Assembly (NCBI GenBank): GCA_013423385.1
Contig: BLZA01000021.1
Coordinates: 372,001-436,000, forward strand
Reading direction: 5' to 3'
Source: Naganishia liquefaciens
Taxonomy: Eukaryota > Basidiomycota > Tremellomycetes > Filobasidiales > Filobasidiaceae
DNA length: 64,000 nt
The notes under the pieces are model-generated. The model searched no databases and was not told the origin of the DNA. It saw only the letters and a program-made list of their open reading frames with translations. A program made the translations under genes and the position numbers. Shown here in pieces: positions 11,578 to 23,300 of this stretch. Position 1 is the first letter of the stretch. The number at the start of each line of letters is the position of its first letter.

Positions 11578-12297
11578 AAAAGCCACATCGATGTCACGCC
11601 GCGGCAGTCGCCTTCACATGGTCAGCTTTTTGTGTAGGAACTTGAGAAGTTGTATTTTCCACGGCCAATTACCATGCCAGGCTACGTCTTTTGACAGCGC
11701 TCTTCGCGGCAATCCGCGACAAGCCTCCAAAATGCTATTCTTTCTTGACCGACATTCGACTTCCGAGAATGGGGATTCACAGATCCAGAAAATGCGACCA
11801 TGAGAGAATGCGGTAAATCTATATACACTCAACAAACATCACATCCAAAGCTAGTGATACAATGCCAGAGACGCTGTCGTGCATACAAGAAGTGGAAAAT
11901 GACCGAATGACGCTGAATAGCGCCGTGAAGTCTTTGTCCTCTAGTCTACTGGTAACAACGCCGAGATCAAGCCGTAAACCCAAAACGAGATAAGTACAGC
12001 TCCAGAGACGAGCAGAGGCGCAGATGGCTACGAGGCCAGAATGCTTGTTGATAAAGGTCGCCAATAGCGTACAAATTTGAAAACGTGTCGGCCGGAAGGT
12101 TGTTATACATACAGCGCGGAAGTCGAAGATAGCATTGAGTGAAATTTGTGGGATGATGCAAGTGTTGAGGTTGAGTTCGATTATGAGTGGGATAAGCTGT
12201 TGGATGTTTGGCCGATGTGACAGCGTAGAAGGGAGAGTGCTGAAGGGGACGAGGAAAGTAGCAACCAAGGTTGCATTTTGTGATGAGTAATCCAGAT
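11578..12297. other. Convergent 3' flanks of PLD1 and the CCCH gene
   Basis: The two flanking genes converge. Minus-strand frames at 11819-12268 and 11967-12314 overlap in different phases, have no conserved features, and are best read as 3' UTR noise. Confidence 0.6.
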
Positions 12298-14847
12298 TTA
12301 GGCCGTAGATGCAACCATTACGGAAGCTCCCGCAGAAGCGGCCGCAGCGGCCGCAGCAAAACTGAGCGGAGCTGATTTGCTCTCGGTCCGGGTAGCTGGT
12401 GTTGGGGTGTGCGAGATGATAACGGCCTCATCGTCAGATTCGGTTGTGACATCCTGCTAGGAAATTCTGTTAGGACTCTGCTTGACAAAGTGCGACCGGC
12501 GGTACTCACGTTGACAGACGCTGCGGACGAGACTCGCTGCAGTTCTTGGGACTTGTCTTCAGATTTTGCCTGTTCTCGAACGGGCGCGACAGCCTTGACG
12601 GGGGCAGGAGCAGACAAGACTTGTGCGGCCGTCTTGCCGTTGAATGTGACGGGCTTGATTAAGACAATCGATTCACTGGTGAGTGAACTAGTCGACCCGG
12701 AAAGGGCCGGGAAGTCATCAGCCGAAGGCAGCTTCTGCTGCTTGCCCTCTCGCTGCCCTGCGGGGATGGACGTGGATCGAGAGGCGTCTCGGGCGTTTTG
12801 GTGCGGGGTGCGACCGCTCCTGACGTTTCGGAAATTGCCTTGCAAGTGGTTGGGAGATCCAGCACGGGTGTTGGGAACGCTGCGAGTGACCGTCGCCTTG
12901 ACTTTGACGGGCAAAGCGTTGGTAGAGGATTCATCGACCTTGGTCTCGTTGGATGAGGTCTCATCGCTCGACTTGGCGGCTTCGACGACATCGTCAGAAG
13001 CGGTGGTGGAGGCGACAGCTCCAGGCCCAGCGTGTGACGCTTTGCTGGCGGCAGCTCGAGCAGCGGCCGCTTGACCCTTCATGGCCTGGATATACTGCTG
13101 TTTTTCGAGGTGTCCACCGTTACCCATGCCGACCGGTCGACTTCGCATACCTCGGAAGGAGCTGGTCAAGGAAATGGGCGCAGGGGCGAGCGTTCCGTTA
13201 ATAACATCGGGATGTCGAGAGTCCGTCCCATCGGCAGTGATATGCGGAAACTTGCACATCTCGCCGTTTCGGCACTTGCTGTTCATGAAGAAGACGCACG
13301 GTGGTGGCTGACCATTAGTCCAAGTCCCAAGGACGGCTGCACGAGATGTGATGTTGCCGCCATTCTTGGCACTAAAGGACATCTTCTTCATGTGACTGGT
13401 CCGACGGGGTTCGAAGCCAGCATGGCTAGGGTAGAACGGCATTTGGCCAGGGAAGCCTCCTGAGATCGATTGGCGAGGTGCAAATTGAGGAACATCTTGG
13501 GCTAATGCTCCGGCAGAGTCGATCTCTTCCGACGCTGCCAGGTCCCCTTTCGAGTTCTCGCTTTGCGCATCTACCTTGGTGTCTTCCGCCGCGGCCGATC
13601 CTTCCAAAATCGGAGTCGGAGTGACTGTCTGTGGCGACGATCGCGACGATTGATCGGTCTGGAGACCATTCGTGGCCGGTACGAATGGTACAAAGGGTGT
13701 AGAATGAGGCGAAGGACCCCGAGCTTGTCCTGCCGGCAGCGCATTGACGTCGAGAGGAACGAACGGACCTCCAGCCATGGGAGGGGGAACAGGAGCGTAT
13801 TGCGGGTAGAACATTTGCGGCATCGGGACTCCTTGAGGGAAACCACCCGGAATATAGGTAGGGTTGAAGCCGGGGACGAACTCGTTGGGGAAGGGCTGGG
13901 GGTAGAAGGGTGCGGTCGCGGGCATCGGAGCGGGGTGTTGGAAAATGCACGCGTCTCCGTATCGACAATTGGGGAAGTTGCGACAAGGGATCATCTTGGA
14001 AACTTCCGGCGGGGGCAGTTTGTGATTTTCGTGACCAGGTCGCGTTTGCCCTTCTCCTCCCATAGACATGCGAGGCTGGTGAAGCCCAGGGTGATATGCC
14101 GGGACGTCGCCGTTGCCAAGTCCAGAACCTTGCTGCGGGTACAGGACGCTCAAGATGGCAGGATCCGAGGTGACTGAAGGCGGCGGAGGATAGGCACCGG
14201 CAAGCATGAGCTCTCGCACAACTTCCACCTTTCCGCCGTAGATCGCTTGCAACATCGGAGTCCAGCCCGTGATGGAATCTTGAGGAAGGAAGAAAGCGTG
14301 GGCGGATGTCAGTCATCGACCCGAGTTGCACTTGTAGGTTCAGCGAGGAAACACGTTGGCGTCCTCGTTACCACGTCGCTTTGCCAGATCGATTTTTAGA
14401 CCTTACGTGTTCGCGCTTGGCAGCCGATGTTCAGAAGACATTCGCTTCCATTTTCCCCCACGCTTCTTGCTCAGAATTTGTCCCATGCGGGCTCGACATA
14501 GGATTGCTTTCGTCCAATGTCTGCGCATAGCCGTTGCGCAGAGACTGGCCAGCGATTGGAGATACATCCACTAAGCGAGAAGGGTACTTACCGATGCTCT
14601 CCAACAGATCCAAACCCTGGCTCAGGATCGCTCGGACTCCCATGACATCTCCCTCCGCGCACAGCCTGTGCAGCCTCGTTAATTGCGACTCTACCTCCTG
14701 AGGCTTCTCGACTTGGCTATCCTGTTGCGACTGAGCAGTGGCAGTGTTTTGTTCATCTAGCTTCAGACCGCTGACACCATCGGTAATCTGGTCGACTTTC
14801 GATGGCGAGGTGCCGGCCGACTCAGCGGCAAGTTGAGGAGAAGCCAT
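12298..14847 (-). CDS. Ankyrin-repeat and tandem CCCH zinc-finger protein
   Basis: Likely RNA-binding protein of 726 residues. Exons: 14847-14592, 14278-12510 and 12453-12298, with phases consistent. The N-terminal 60 residues are acidic and polar, followed by an ankyrin-like helical stretch that crosses the first intron (LHRLCAEGDVMGVRAILSQG, then TGWTPMLQAIYGGKVEVV and RELMLAGA). Two CCCH fingers are visible: CRNFPNCRYGDACIFQH (C-x5-C-x5-C-x3-H, about 13990-13940) and CVFFMNSKCRNGEMCKFPH (C-x7-C-x5-C-x3-H, about 13300-13245). Between them is a long Pro/Phe/Tyr-rich low-complexity region. The tail carries an Ala run and ends VMVASTA. Ankyrin plus paired CCCH fingers is seen in known mRNA-binding zinc-finger proteins, but I cannot assign an orthologue. 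The first intron is 313 nt, unusually long for this window. Confidence 0.85.
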
Positions 14848-16072
14848 TGTGGGACGATCAAGAGACAGGTGTATCGAGTTCGACCGAGAGAGAAGGTAGG
14901 AAGACTGTGAAGGGTCTTCGACTACTTTCTAACCGATAGGAAGTTGACGTCGAGCTAAGCTATGTGGTGGTTTTTCAGCGTCTACTTGAATCAAGATGTC
15001 GGTCGCCGTCGAGCACGAGACGTGTGTAAGGTTTCGGAGGTATGAGCGAGAAGCACAAGGTGGTTTGCGTTGGAGCAGCGAGACGTCGGAAGACGCAGAG
15101 TTGAATTGAGCCGAAATAATGACCAGACTGTAAACAAATGAGCCAGCAAGCTAATGAAATGGACCTATTTTTTTGCTCCGGCACTCGGAAAAAGCGCAGA
15201 ATGGAAAGCGCTCGGGTAAGATGTCGGTTCGTCCGAGTGTCCGGGGAACTGTCCGTACTGATGGACCGGCAACTGCTCCGAAATGAAGTGTTTCGGCGGC
15301 ACGATGATGAACATGGTGCTTGCGGTCAAGAGTTATTTGATAGCTCAGGTTTACATACAAAAAGGTACTTGCTACCCGGAAGACCTGATAGCTGGTCGAA
15401 TGGCCGCGCGGGACGGTCAAAGCCGTGATTCAGAAGATGGTAGCAGGAGCCGACATCATTGTAGACACCCTTGAGTGCAACCTCCTGAGCAGGACTATCT
15501 CACGTCCGATTCATGAGGAATCGCAGATATTCAGAATCAAAAGCAGATGCGCTTTGTATGAGGTCCATTTCATATTCTAGGTTCATCACAGCGAGACTAG
15601 ACCAGACTGGGCGAGACTGGATACCTGCGCGACAGCTGAGAAAGAGTTAGATCCATGCATTAGATGAAAGCAAACGATGGGTGATGGAAAATTCTCATCA
15701 TACCCTAGCCATCAGCGTCAGGTCCGAGCACGTAAGGGTAGACGTATAATAGAGGTCCATGTTCGTGGTTAATGCGCAAACTGCTCTACTCAGCGATCAG
15801 CTGTCGCCCTCCTTGCCCACACACATTACGGAAATTCGACGGCAGCACTAGCAGCTGCGATAGCAGCGCGTCTTCGCGTCCTTGATTAATGCACGCGTTT
15901 CAGCGGATGTACGCGTAACTTGGGTACTCATCTATCTCATTCTGAGACTTTCATGCTTTGCGTTGACATTTCTTTCACTTTGATCGATACGAGCTGTCCC
16001 GCTTCAACTGCAACGTACATAGGCGCTTTGTTGTTGCAAGACCCGCCTTCTGGCTGAAATTCTACATCTAAT
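14848..16072. other. Divergent intergenic region between the CCCH gene and NSE2
   Basis: A 1.2-kb spacer between oppositely oriented starts. A 96-codon plus-strand frame (15138-15428) and an antisense frame (15151-15420) overlap, and neither shows a recognisable domain. A short imperfect repeat of gcgagact(a/g)g lies at about 15590-15630. Nothing else can be supported. Confidence 0.5.
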
Positions 16073-17631
16073 ATGGCTCGTGGACGCATTGCAACCCCAG
16101 AGGAAGAGGAGGAAGAACGCGATCACAAAGAGGAGTCATCCCGAAAGAAGAGACGCACAGCCAATGGCAAGAAGGCGTCAACATCAGCTGATGCTGATGG
16201 AAATGGAAGCGATAGCGAAGGACCATTAGGCGAGGATGAGCAGGAAACTGCCGCTGCGCTTCGTGGGTGGACAGTTGGAACCTTTACAGACAAGCCCGTC
16301 CAAGCTACAAAAGTGGTGTTGCAGCAGGTATGTTTATCCTACTGGCATCTCGCCACCCGTTTTCTCACTCAATATTAACCCCTGTAGCTCAGAAGATCCC
16401 AAGACCTGCTGCAGTCGCAAATCGGTGCAATGGAGACTTCAGTCGGGAAAATCCAGGACGTTGCTTGCGCACTGGAAGACTGTCGATGGGGTTTACCCGC
16501 GAAGTTCTCCTCAAAGTCAAAAGCGTCATCTTCCAAAATGAAGACGAAAAGCGCCAGAGGGGAAACTGATGGTAACGATGACGAGCAAGAAGATCCAGAA
16601 AGCGAGACTGGCGTAGATGAGGCGACAGAGAAAAGAAACGAGGCCGTGAGTCGTGTCTCTCTGTAAAGACTGGCTTTTGTCCTGACTTCCTCACAGACAG
16701 CGAAATCCCTAGAAGACAAAGTCAAACAACTCATTGATGAAATCAAGATTATCGATTGTAGAATGAAAGCCGTGGGCGAGATCATTTCCGTGCTGCAGCA
16801 AGAAGAACAGGTCGTGAGTTCTCAGATCGCCCTTACAATAGGCCGGTATGTCGTGCTAAAAGCATCTGCCATAGGAGAATATGGCTGCAGAGATGAGACG
16901 GCGCTTTGAGAAGATCCTTGGCAATTATGTGAAAGCTTCCGACTGGACAAAATGTGTGTAAGCAGCGGTGCAGACTGGTGCTTGTCGTGCTGATAACACA
17001 CATAGACAAGAACGATAAGCTGTATAAAGATTTCAAACAAGCTGTGTGGGACATTCGGCATGTGGATGAAGCTTGTCCCCCCGTATCAACTTTCCTCGAG
17101 AAAGGTCTGTCCTATACGGTCCTCGACATCTTCGCGGCACATGGCTGAATCCTTTGCTAACAGGTCCGGATGATCCGGAGTCGGATGACGACGACATCGA
17201 GATGGGCGGTACGACGCAAGACTACAAGTGCCCAATGACCTTGATGCCTTATGAGAACGCAGTGTCAAGGTATGTTCATTCGAAACTCCTCCTCATCTGT
17301 GCACCGCTTGACTCGACTTGCTCATCTATTTGCTCAGCACGAAATGCCCTCACTCTTTCTCGGCTGCGGCTATCAGAGAGCATATAACCCAGAGCAGCAG
17401 ACGATCCGCCAAATGTCCTGTTGCAGGCTGTGACAAAATGCTTTCCTTGAGTGACATCAAGGTAGGTTTGCTTGGAAGGCTGTAGACAAGAGAATCTCTT
17501 GTTGACTTAGATCTGTTCTCTAGCCGAATGCAATGTTACAGAAAAAGTCGGATCAAGTCAAGGCCCGACAACTCAGAAGGAGGGAGGAAGAAGAAGCAGC
17601 GGACGCCGAGGATGCAGAACTGATCGAGTGA
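16073..17631 (+). CDS. NSE2: SMC5/6 complex SUMO E3 ligase, SP-RING protein
   Basis: Nse2/Mms21 is the SUMO ligase subunit of the SMC5-SMC6 DNA-repair complex. The C-terminal SP-RING is assembled across introns: [16 protein letters not shown] (about 17220-17270), then after an intron [16 protein letters not shown] and [18 protein letters not shown] (17338-17460), then PNAML. This matches the Siz/PIAS pattern CPxT, CxHxF, CPxxGC. Upstream are a charged Glu/Lys-rich N-terminus ([16 protein letters not shown]), a long helical region ([28 protein letters not shown]) that fits the SMC5-binding coiled coil, and a linker rich in Asp. The protein ends in a basic/acidic helix with TGA at 17629-17631. 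The ATG at 16073 follows an A-rich context. Several introns of 50-70 nt interrupt it. Confidence 0.9.
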
Positions 17632-18097
17632 ATGACTGGGTAGTGGAACGGGCAACGCCCTGGTCGATGAAACCTGATCTCGGGCCAGAGACGTTACGCA
17701 GCGTGAACAGGTCTACTGGGTTGAAAGTCGTTGCAGTCCCGCGATGGTTTCTCTTCGCTAGCGCCTTCCCAGCGCCCCCCTGACTCGTTTCTGGTATGAG
17801 TATGGCTCTCATCGAGGATTATGAGAGTGCTTCAGAGTCTACGGCTCGGAGGATCTCTGAAGGCATCTTGCGCTGATCCGAAACGCCAAAGCCAGATGGA
17901 TTGTAACAAGTATAATATGATGACTGAGACACCTCGATTGCTTGTTCGATTACCGAATCTTCCGTTCCTCTTCAAATTCTTGCTGTGTGGTTGAGGTGGA
18001 TTGATCCTCAGAGTATACGACTCAGCCCATTTTTGGAATTGCTCGGGCATCGACATCATAGCATTGCCGCTGGCCAGAGTCCTGAGGCAGCTTCGAT
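17632..18097. other. Intergenic between NSE2 and PGS1
   Basis: Tandem plus-strand genes lie on both sides. Only minus-strand shadow frames are found, with no recognisable element. Confidence 0.5.
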
Positions 18098-20071
18098 ATG
18101 ATATCTCAGGTGACGGCGAAATCGGGATCTGCAATCGGATGGGCTGCTGTCAGGAAATCAACAACATACCATACAAGATCCTGCACATCCAGCGCTGTCT
18201 CGACTTTCCAAACCAAGTGTCGGAGATACTCTACGGCAGGAACTGCTATCGCGACACGCAACCCACCAGTCTTTGACAACCCGATTATCGATAGGTTAAA
18301 AGACGAACTCAGCCTTTCGCAACCATGTTTTGGGGTACGAGGAGACGAAGTCGAGGTCTCGTTTGAACCTCAGACTTTCCACCAGAAGCTACTTGTAAGC
18401 CGCTATGATGAGATACGAGATCATTCTCACCCTACAGAAATTGCAGCACATGTTGCGGAATGCCAAAAAGCGAATCACAATTTCTACGCTGTACATCGGC
18501 GTCGAACAACAAGAGCTGGTAGGTAAGCTTGAAATTTCCCAAGGGAGTTTCTCTTCTGGAACAAATGCTTAACTACCTTGCTTCTTTGCCAGATTGAAGC
18601 CGTGCGCGAAGCCTTGATAAATTCTCCGGCCTTGCGCGTCACCGTCATTTGTGACCTGCTTCGTGGCACTCGAGAACCCTTCCCACAACCGTCAACAGCA
18701 ACTCTTCTCCTCTCACTGGTTTCAGAGTTTCCAGACAGAGTGGAAGCCAACTTCTACCGAAGTCCCAAACTGAAGGGGCTTATGGAAAGGCTTGTACCAA
18801 GACGATTCGACGAAGGATGGGGACTATGGCACTGCAAATGGTACGGAGCCGACGACGAAGTCATCTTTACAGGGTGAGTCTTTGGTTCTTGTTTCGACCG
18901 GAAAGCGCTGACGATGTCCGGTAGTGCCAACTTGTCCGACGCCTACTTCAACAATCGTCAAGATCGTTATTATCATCTACGCAATGCCCCAATCATACTG
19001 TCATACCTGCAGTCGCTATCACGGCTATACTCTTCATACGCTTACCGTCTTCATCCGAACCCTCCGCCATCAGCTTCACCTCATCACTTGATGCCACTTG
19101 GTCGTGGTGTTGGGAAACCGGGCTCGCCAAATTCTGGTCAAGCTGCCCTTCTTTGGCGGGAACCATATATCCATCCCCGTGCGTTCGCTACGCATGCCAA
19201 CGCCACGATCTCTGCCTTCCAGCGGTCTTGGAGGGAGATGAAGCGAGGAAAGCGCATAGATATCGACACCTGGATATGGCCCATGATTCAAGGTGGTGTG
19301 CTTAGTATTCAAGAAGAAGAAAAAGGCTTGGATAAAGTCTTGCGAGCGGCCAGAGATATGGCCACATCGAAGGCTGAAGGTCATGCGCCTCATGGTGTCA
19401 TGGTGGACCTGACTAGCGGATACTTCGGTCTCTATAGAAAGTATAAGGAATCCTTGTTACAAAGTCAGGCCCCATACAGAGTCGTCGCGGCATCTCCGGA
19501 GGTAAGTATCAGACGGCTTCGTCTGGACATGGGCGGAAGCTCACCATCGTTCCCCTCTCAAGGCCAACGGGTTTTACAGATCTAAAGGAGTCTCCCACCT
19601 GATTCCCGAAGGATACACGCTCTTAGAGTCTCGATTCCACAAAGACCTCGTTCGACAAGGCAGGGATTGGAATGATCAAAGTCAAACAGGAATCGAGTTG
19701 ACGGAATGGAGCCGCCCAGGCTGGACCTATCATGCCAAAGGTGCGTCATTAGGTTCCAATAAACAGCCTTGCTAAGGTGGGCTTCGGCTTCAGGCGTATG
19801 GCTATCTGAGACCGTTAACAATATACATAAACCCTTCGGCACATTCATTGGCTCGTCCAATTTGTCAACGCGGTCGCTCAAATTGGACGTCGAGCTGTCA
19901 AACATGATCCTTACCACTTCCAAATCGTTAAGCAAAGCTCTGGGCTCCGAAATTAGCAATCTTAGGTCTCACGTCCACCGCGTTGGGGAAGAGACGTGGA
20001 GATTACCGGAACGTCGGGTCAGCTGGCAAGCTAGAGCTCTTGTAGCTCTAGGTGTCGAAAACATGTTGTGA
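18098..20071 (+). CDS. PGS1: CDP-diacylglycerol--glycerol-3-phosphate 3-phosphatidyltransferase
   Basis: Makes phosphatidylglycerophosphate in mitochondria, the first committed step towards cardiolipin. The first 60 residues have many Ser/Thr/Lys/Arg and no acidic residue (MISQVTAKSGSAIGWAAVRK), a good mitochondrial presequence. Conserved PGS1/PLD-superfamily blocks follow: FHQKLL, then after an intron LRNAKKRITISTLYIGVEQQ, VICDLLRGTREP, and the first HKD motif HCKWYGADDE (about 18830) leading to FTGANLSDAYFNNRQDRYY. The second motif is HAKGVWLS with FIGSSNLSTRS (about 19735-19880). Its Asp is replaced, as is usual in this family. It ends VALGVENML with TGA at 20069-20071. There are four or more short introns. 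The donor after EQQEL is GTAGGT, since the neighbouring GTAAGC would create a stop. Confidence 0.93.
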
Positions 20072-20399
20072 TCGAATTTAGCCATATCTACTTGACGATA
20101 TATTGACATGATAGGGCACGACTGGTATGCGAGATAGTCCCGCTTTTTTGGAGAAGCGAAAAATTGGCTTGAGCCTGCAAGGGTCCGCGTCATACACGAC
20201 ATGTGGAGAAAGAAGAAGCGTCGATATTGTGCATAGGATGCATAAATTTGGCTTAGATACAAAACAGACTGGTTACCCGATGAATGAAATTTACAAGGTG
20301 ACAGGTGACGCTTATGCAAGCTTTTGTGAGGAACGGGGCCGTCACTATGATTCCCGTTCCTTTCAAGATGGTCCCCGCTCTCAAAGTCTTCTACTTTCT
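20072..20399. other. Convergent spacer between PGS1 and RPB2
   Basis: A 328-bp region between two stop codons. Nothing beyond presumed 3' UTRs is seen. Confidence 0.6.
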
Positions 20400-23300
20400 C
20401 TACTCGTACTCAAATCTGTCATCGCCTCGTTCTTCTGGACTGTTGTCTCCGACGTCTCCGTTTACTCCAACAAAACCACCGTCGGGTTGCATACGTGATG
20501 TCGCTCCTGCGCCGGGGAAACCAGAGATACCATTCGTGTTGCTATTTGCGTTTTCCTGCTTCCCAGAGTTCGGCCTCCACGGTGCCGTGCGTGTTGAGTA
20601 CATTCGAGGACTATTGTAACGGACGAAGAGCAGTCAGAAAACCGTCCAACATCAGAATCGAACCTCTTTACTCACGCAATATTCATTGCAGCCAACTGTT
20701 TATAAAATTGAGTGCAGGCTCCAAAAATTGACAGTCCAAAACTTACCTCTTGGAAGAGCAGCTTTGCGGCATACGGGATGAAGATCTGCGAAATTTCGGT
20801 CTTATTGTTGCACAATCGACATTCGAACTTCGCGGCTCGCAAGTTGGCGATACATTGCATACCACAGCTACGGGTAACACCGTTGAGTATGCTTTGCACT
20901 TGAAGGCGTTGTCCAGGAGATGACTTACATGTCACAGATATGCAGCCTGTACGCGTCACTAGCATCGTACATTCTTTCCTTCAAAAATCCTGCCATGCCG
21001 TGGGAAATCATACAGTCTCGTTCCATTTCTCCGAATCGCAGACCACCGTCTCGAGATCGACCCTCGACGGGCTGACGTGTCAGAATTTGCACTGGACCTC
21101 GTGCTCGAGAATGAATCTTGTCGTCGACCATATGCTTCAATCTCTGATAGTATGTCGGACCGAAGTAAACCTGAGCTTGAAGTTTGCGCCCGGTATGACC
21201 ATGATACAGAACTTCGAAACCTCTGGATTGATAGCCGTTTTCGCGAAGATGGCGAGAAACATTTTCGACCGTCAATTCGGTGAAAGGAGTCGCGTCACCT
21301 TCGTTTCCGACAATTGTTCCCAACTTTGACAGCAGACACTCGACCAAATGCCCGATAGTCATTCGCGAGGGAATGGCGTGAGGGTTGATAATGATATCCG
21401 GCACGATACCCTGAGCCGTGAAAGGCATGTCTTCCTGTCTGTAGGTGATACCTATCGTACCCTTCTGACCGTGACGAGAAGCGAATTTGTCGCCGATTTG
21501 CGGAATACGTGTGGACCGGACACGGACTTTGACAAACTTTTCGCCGTCTTCGTTAGTCGTGATCGCGACCCGATCGACCACACCGGACTCGGTACTCTTC
21601 AGCGGCGTGGAGACATCCCGCTTACTATGTGTTTCGGTCCTCTGGCCGAGTTCAGCGCTATCCTGTCCGATGGGCGCAGTCTTGCCGATCAAGATATCGT
21701 CTCCGTTCACGTTCGTGGCAGGTGAGATGAGACCGTCGTCGTCCAACTTCGCATATCTGTCGTTCGATCCTTTCTTCAAGCGCAACGTCGTTTCCGAGTA
21801 CGGCTTTTCGATGTATTCCAAAGTCTGGCCGCCGATCTTCTTTTCCTTGTCACTATAAGTTCGGAAGTACAGCGATCGGAAGAGACCTCGGTCAATCGAA
21901 GACTGATTCATGATGACGGAATCTTCCTGATTGTACCCAGAATAGGTCATGATGGCAACAATTGCGTTCTGTCCGGCAGGCAACTCGCTGAATTTCAGGT
22001 GCTCCATTGCACGAGTCGTGGCCAATGGCTTCTGCGGATAGAACAAGATATTCGCCATTGTGTCCATTCGCATCTGGAAGTTGGTTGCAAAAACGCCCAT
22101 AGCTTGCTTGCCCATGGCAGACTGATAGGTGTTTCGAGGAGACTGTCTCGAAAGTATCAGGACCCCTTCGAATAGAGCTATAGGGAGACGTACCTGATTG
22201 TGATCCGGGAACGGGATGATGCTGGCACACACTCCCAGGATCATACTCGGATGGATCTCGCAATGCGTGAAGCTGTGGGAGAAGCTGGTGCTCTTGACAC
22301 GTTGAGCCGGATCGAAATCCTCCGAAAGTTCGTTTGGAATTTGTTCTCGCTTGACGTTCCCGTTTTCGTCGATCGACTTCCTGCTGTTCTCCAAATCTTC
22401 CATCGTCATGGCAATCATCGATGTCTCCTCTTCCTCAGCATCGAGGTATTCGATCTTTCCTTCTCCCAACAGTTGTTCCCATCCATACGGATCGTCAAGC
22501 TGCTCGCCTTCGATGGCAAGATCCTGATTCTTCTTCTCGTCCATCGTCTTCTGCAACATGTCGATATCGTTGTTCGTAACCTTGATCCTCTGAGTCTCCT
22601 TGTCTACCACAAAAAGCGGTCGCATAATTCTTCCAGAGTCACTGTAGATCCGTAGTTCTCGCTCCCTGATGTCTCTGACGATACTGACTTCGTAACGGAT
22701 GGCGTTGTCTCGTCTGTGCATGATCAGATTCTTCATCAATTCACTGGGATTGGTGTGAATACCGATCCATTGACCATTGACGAAGACACGTGTGGCGGTA
22801 GGTTTGTCGGAATATTCATCGAGATCCAGGATGTGCCATTGATGCAAGAAGTTGACGATGGGTGCGGACGGCGTACCGACAGAGATATACGACATGAGAG
22901 CCAAGTTCTTGACGAGACCACAAGCCTGTCCTTCCGGCGTCTCGGCAGGGCATACCATTCCCCAATGGGTATTATGCAGCTGACGAGGCTTGGCGATTTT
23001 TCCATCTCGACCAATCGGGGTATTCGTTCGTCTTAGATGCGAGAGTGTCGAGGCATATGTATAACGGTTGAGGACTTGCGACACACCAGCTTTTGCTTCC
23101 ATCGCTTTCGCCTGTTCACCCCAATTACCAGTGGCAAGCGAATAACGCATACCCTTCTCGATCGTGTTCTTGTTGATGGCCGAACCGATCTCGAAAGCTT
23201 TATTCTGGTCTGCGCACTAAGGGAGAAACAACGAATTGAGCAAAGGCCGGGTGCGCGCACACGCTTTAAACGTACCTTTTGCAAGTGTCGGAAGATATCT

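Noticed and set aside
11819-12268. 149-codon minus-strand frame downstream of the CCCH gene
   Set aside because: No domain, biased hydrophobic composition typical of chance frames, and it sits where the 3' UTR is expected.
12409-13074. 221-codon plus-strand frame
   Set aside because: It is an antisense shadow of the CCCH gene, whose minus-strand frame has the zinc fingers and correct splice joints.
15138-15428. 96-codon plus-strand frame in the CCCH-NSE2 spacer
   Set aside because: No recognisable domain and an equally long antisense frame; coding support is lacking.
19735-19880. Missing Asp in the second HKD motif of PGS1 as a defect
   Set aside because: The HxKGxW form without Asp is normal for the PGS1 family.
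5041-20071. PLD1 and PGS1, both PLD-superfamily, as a functional cluster
   Set aside because: They are separated by unrelated genes, act in different compartments and show no shared control; proximity looks coincidental.
20655-20675. Reverse-strand B-box-like string gaatcgaacc
   Set aside because: It lies in an RPB2 intron and the T stem does not pair.
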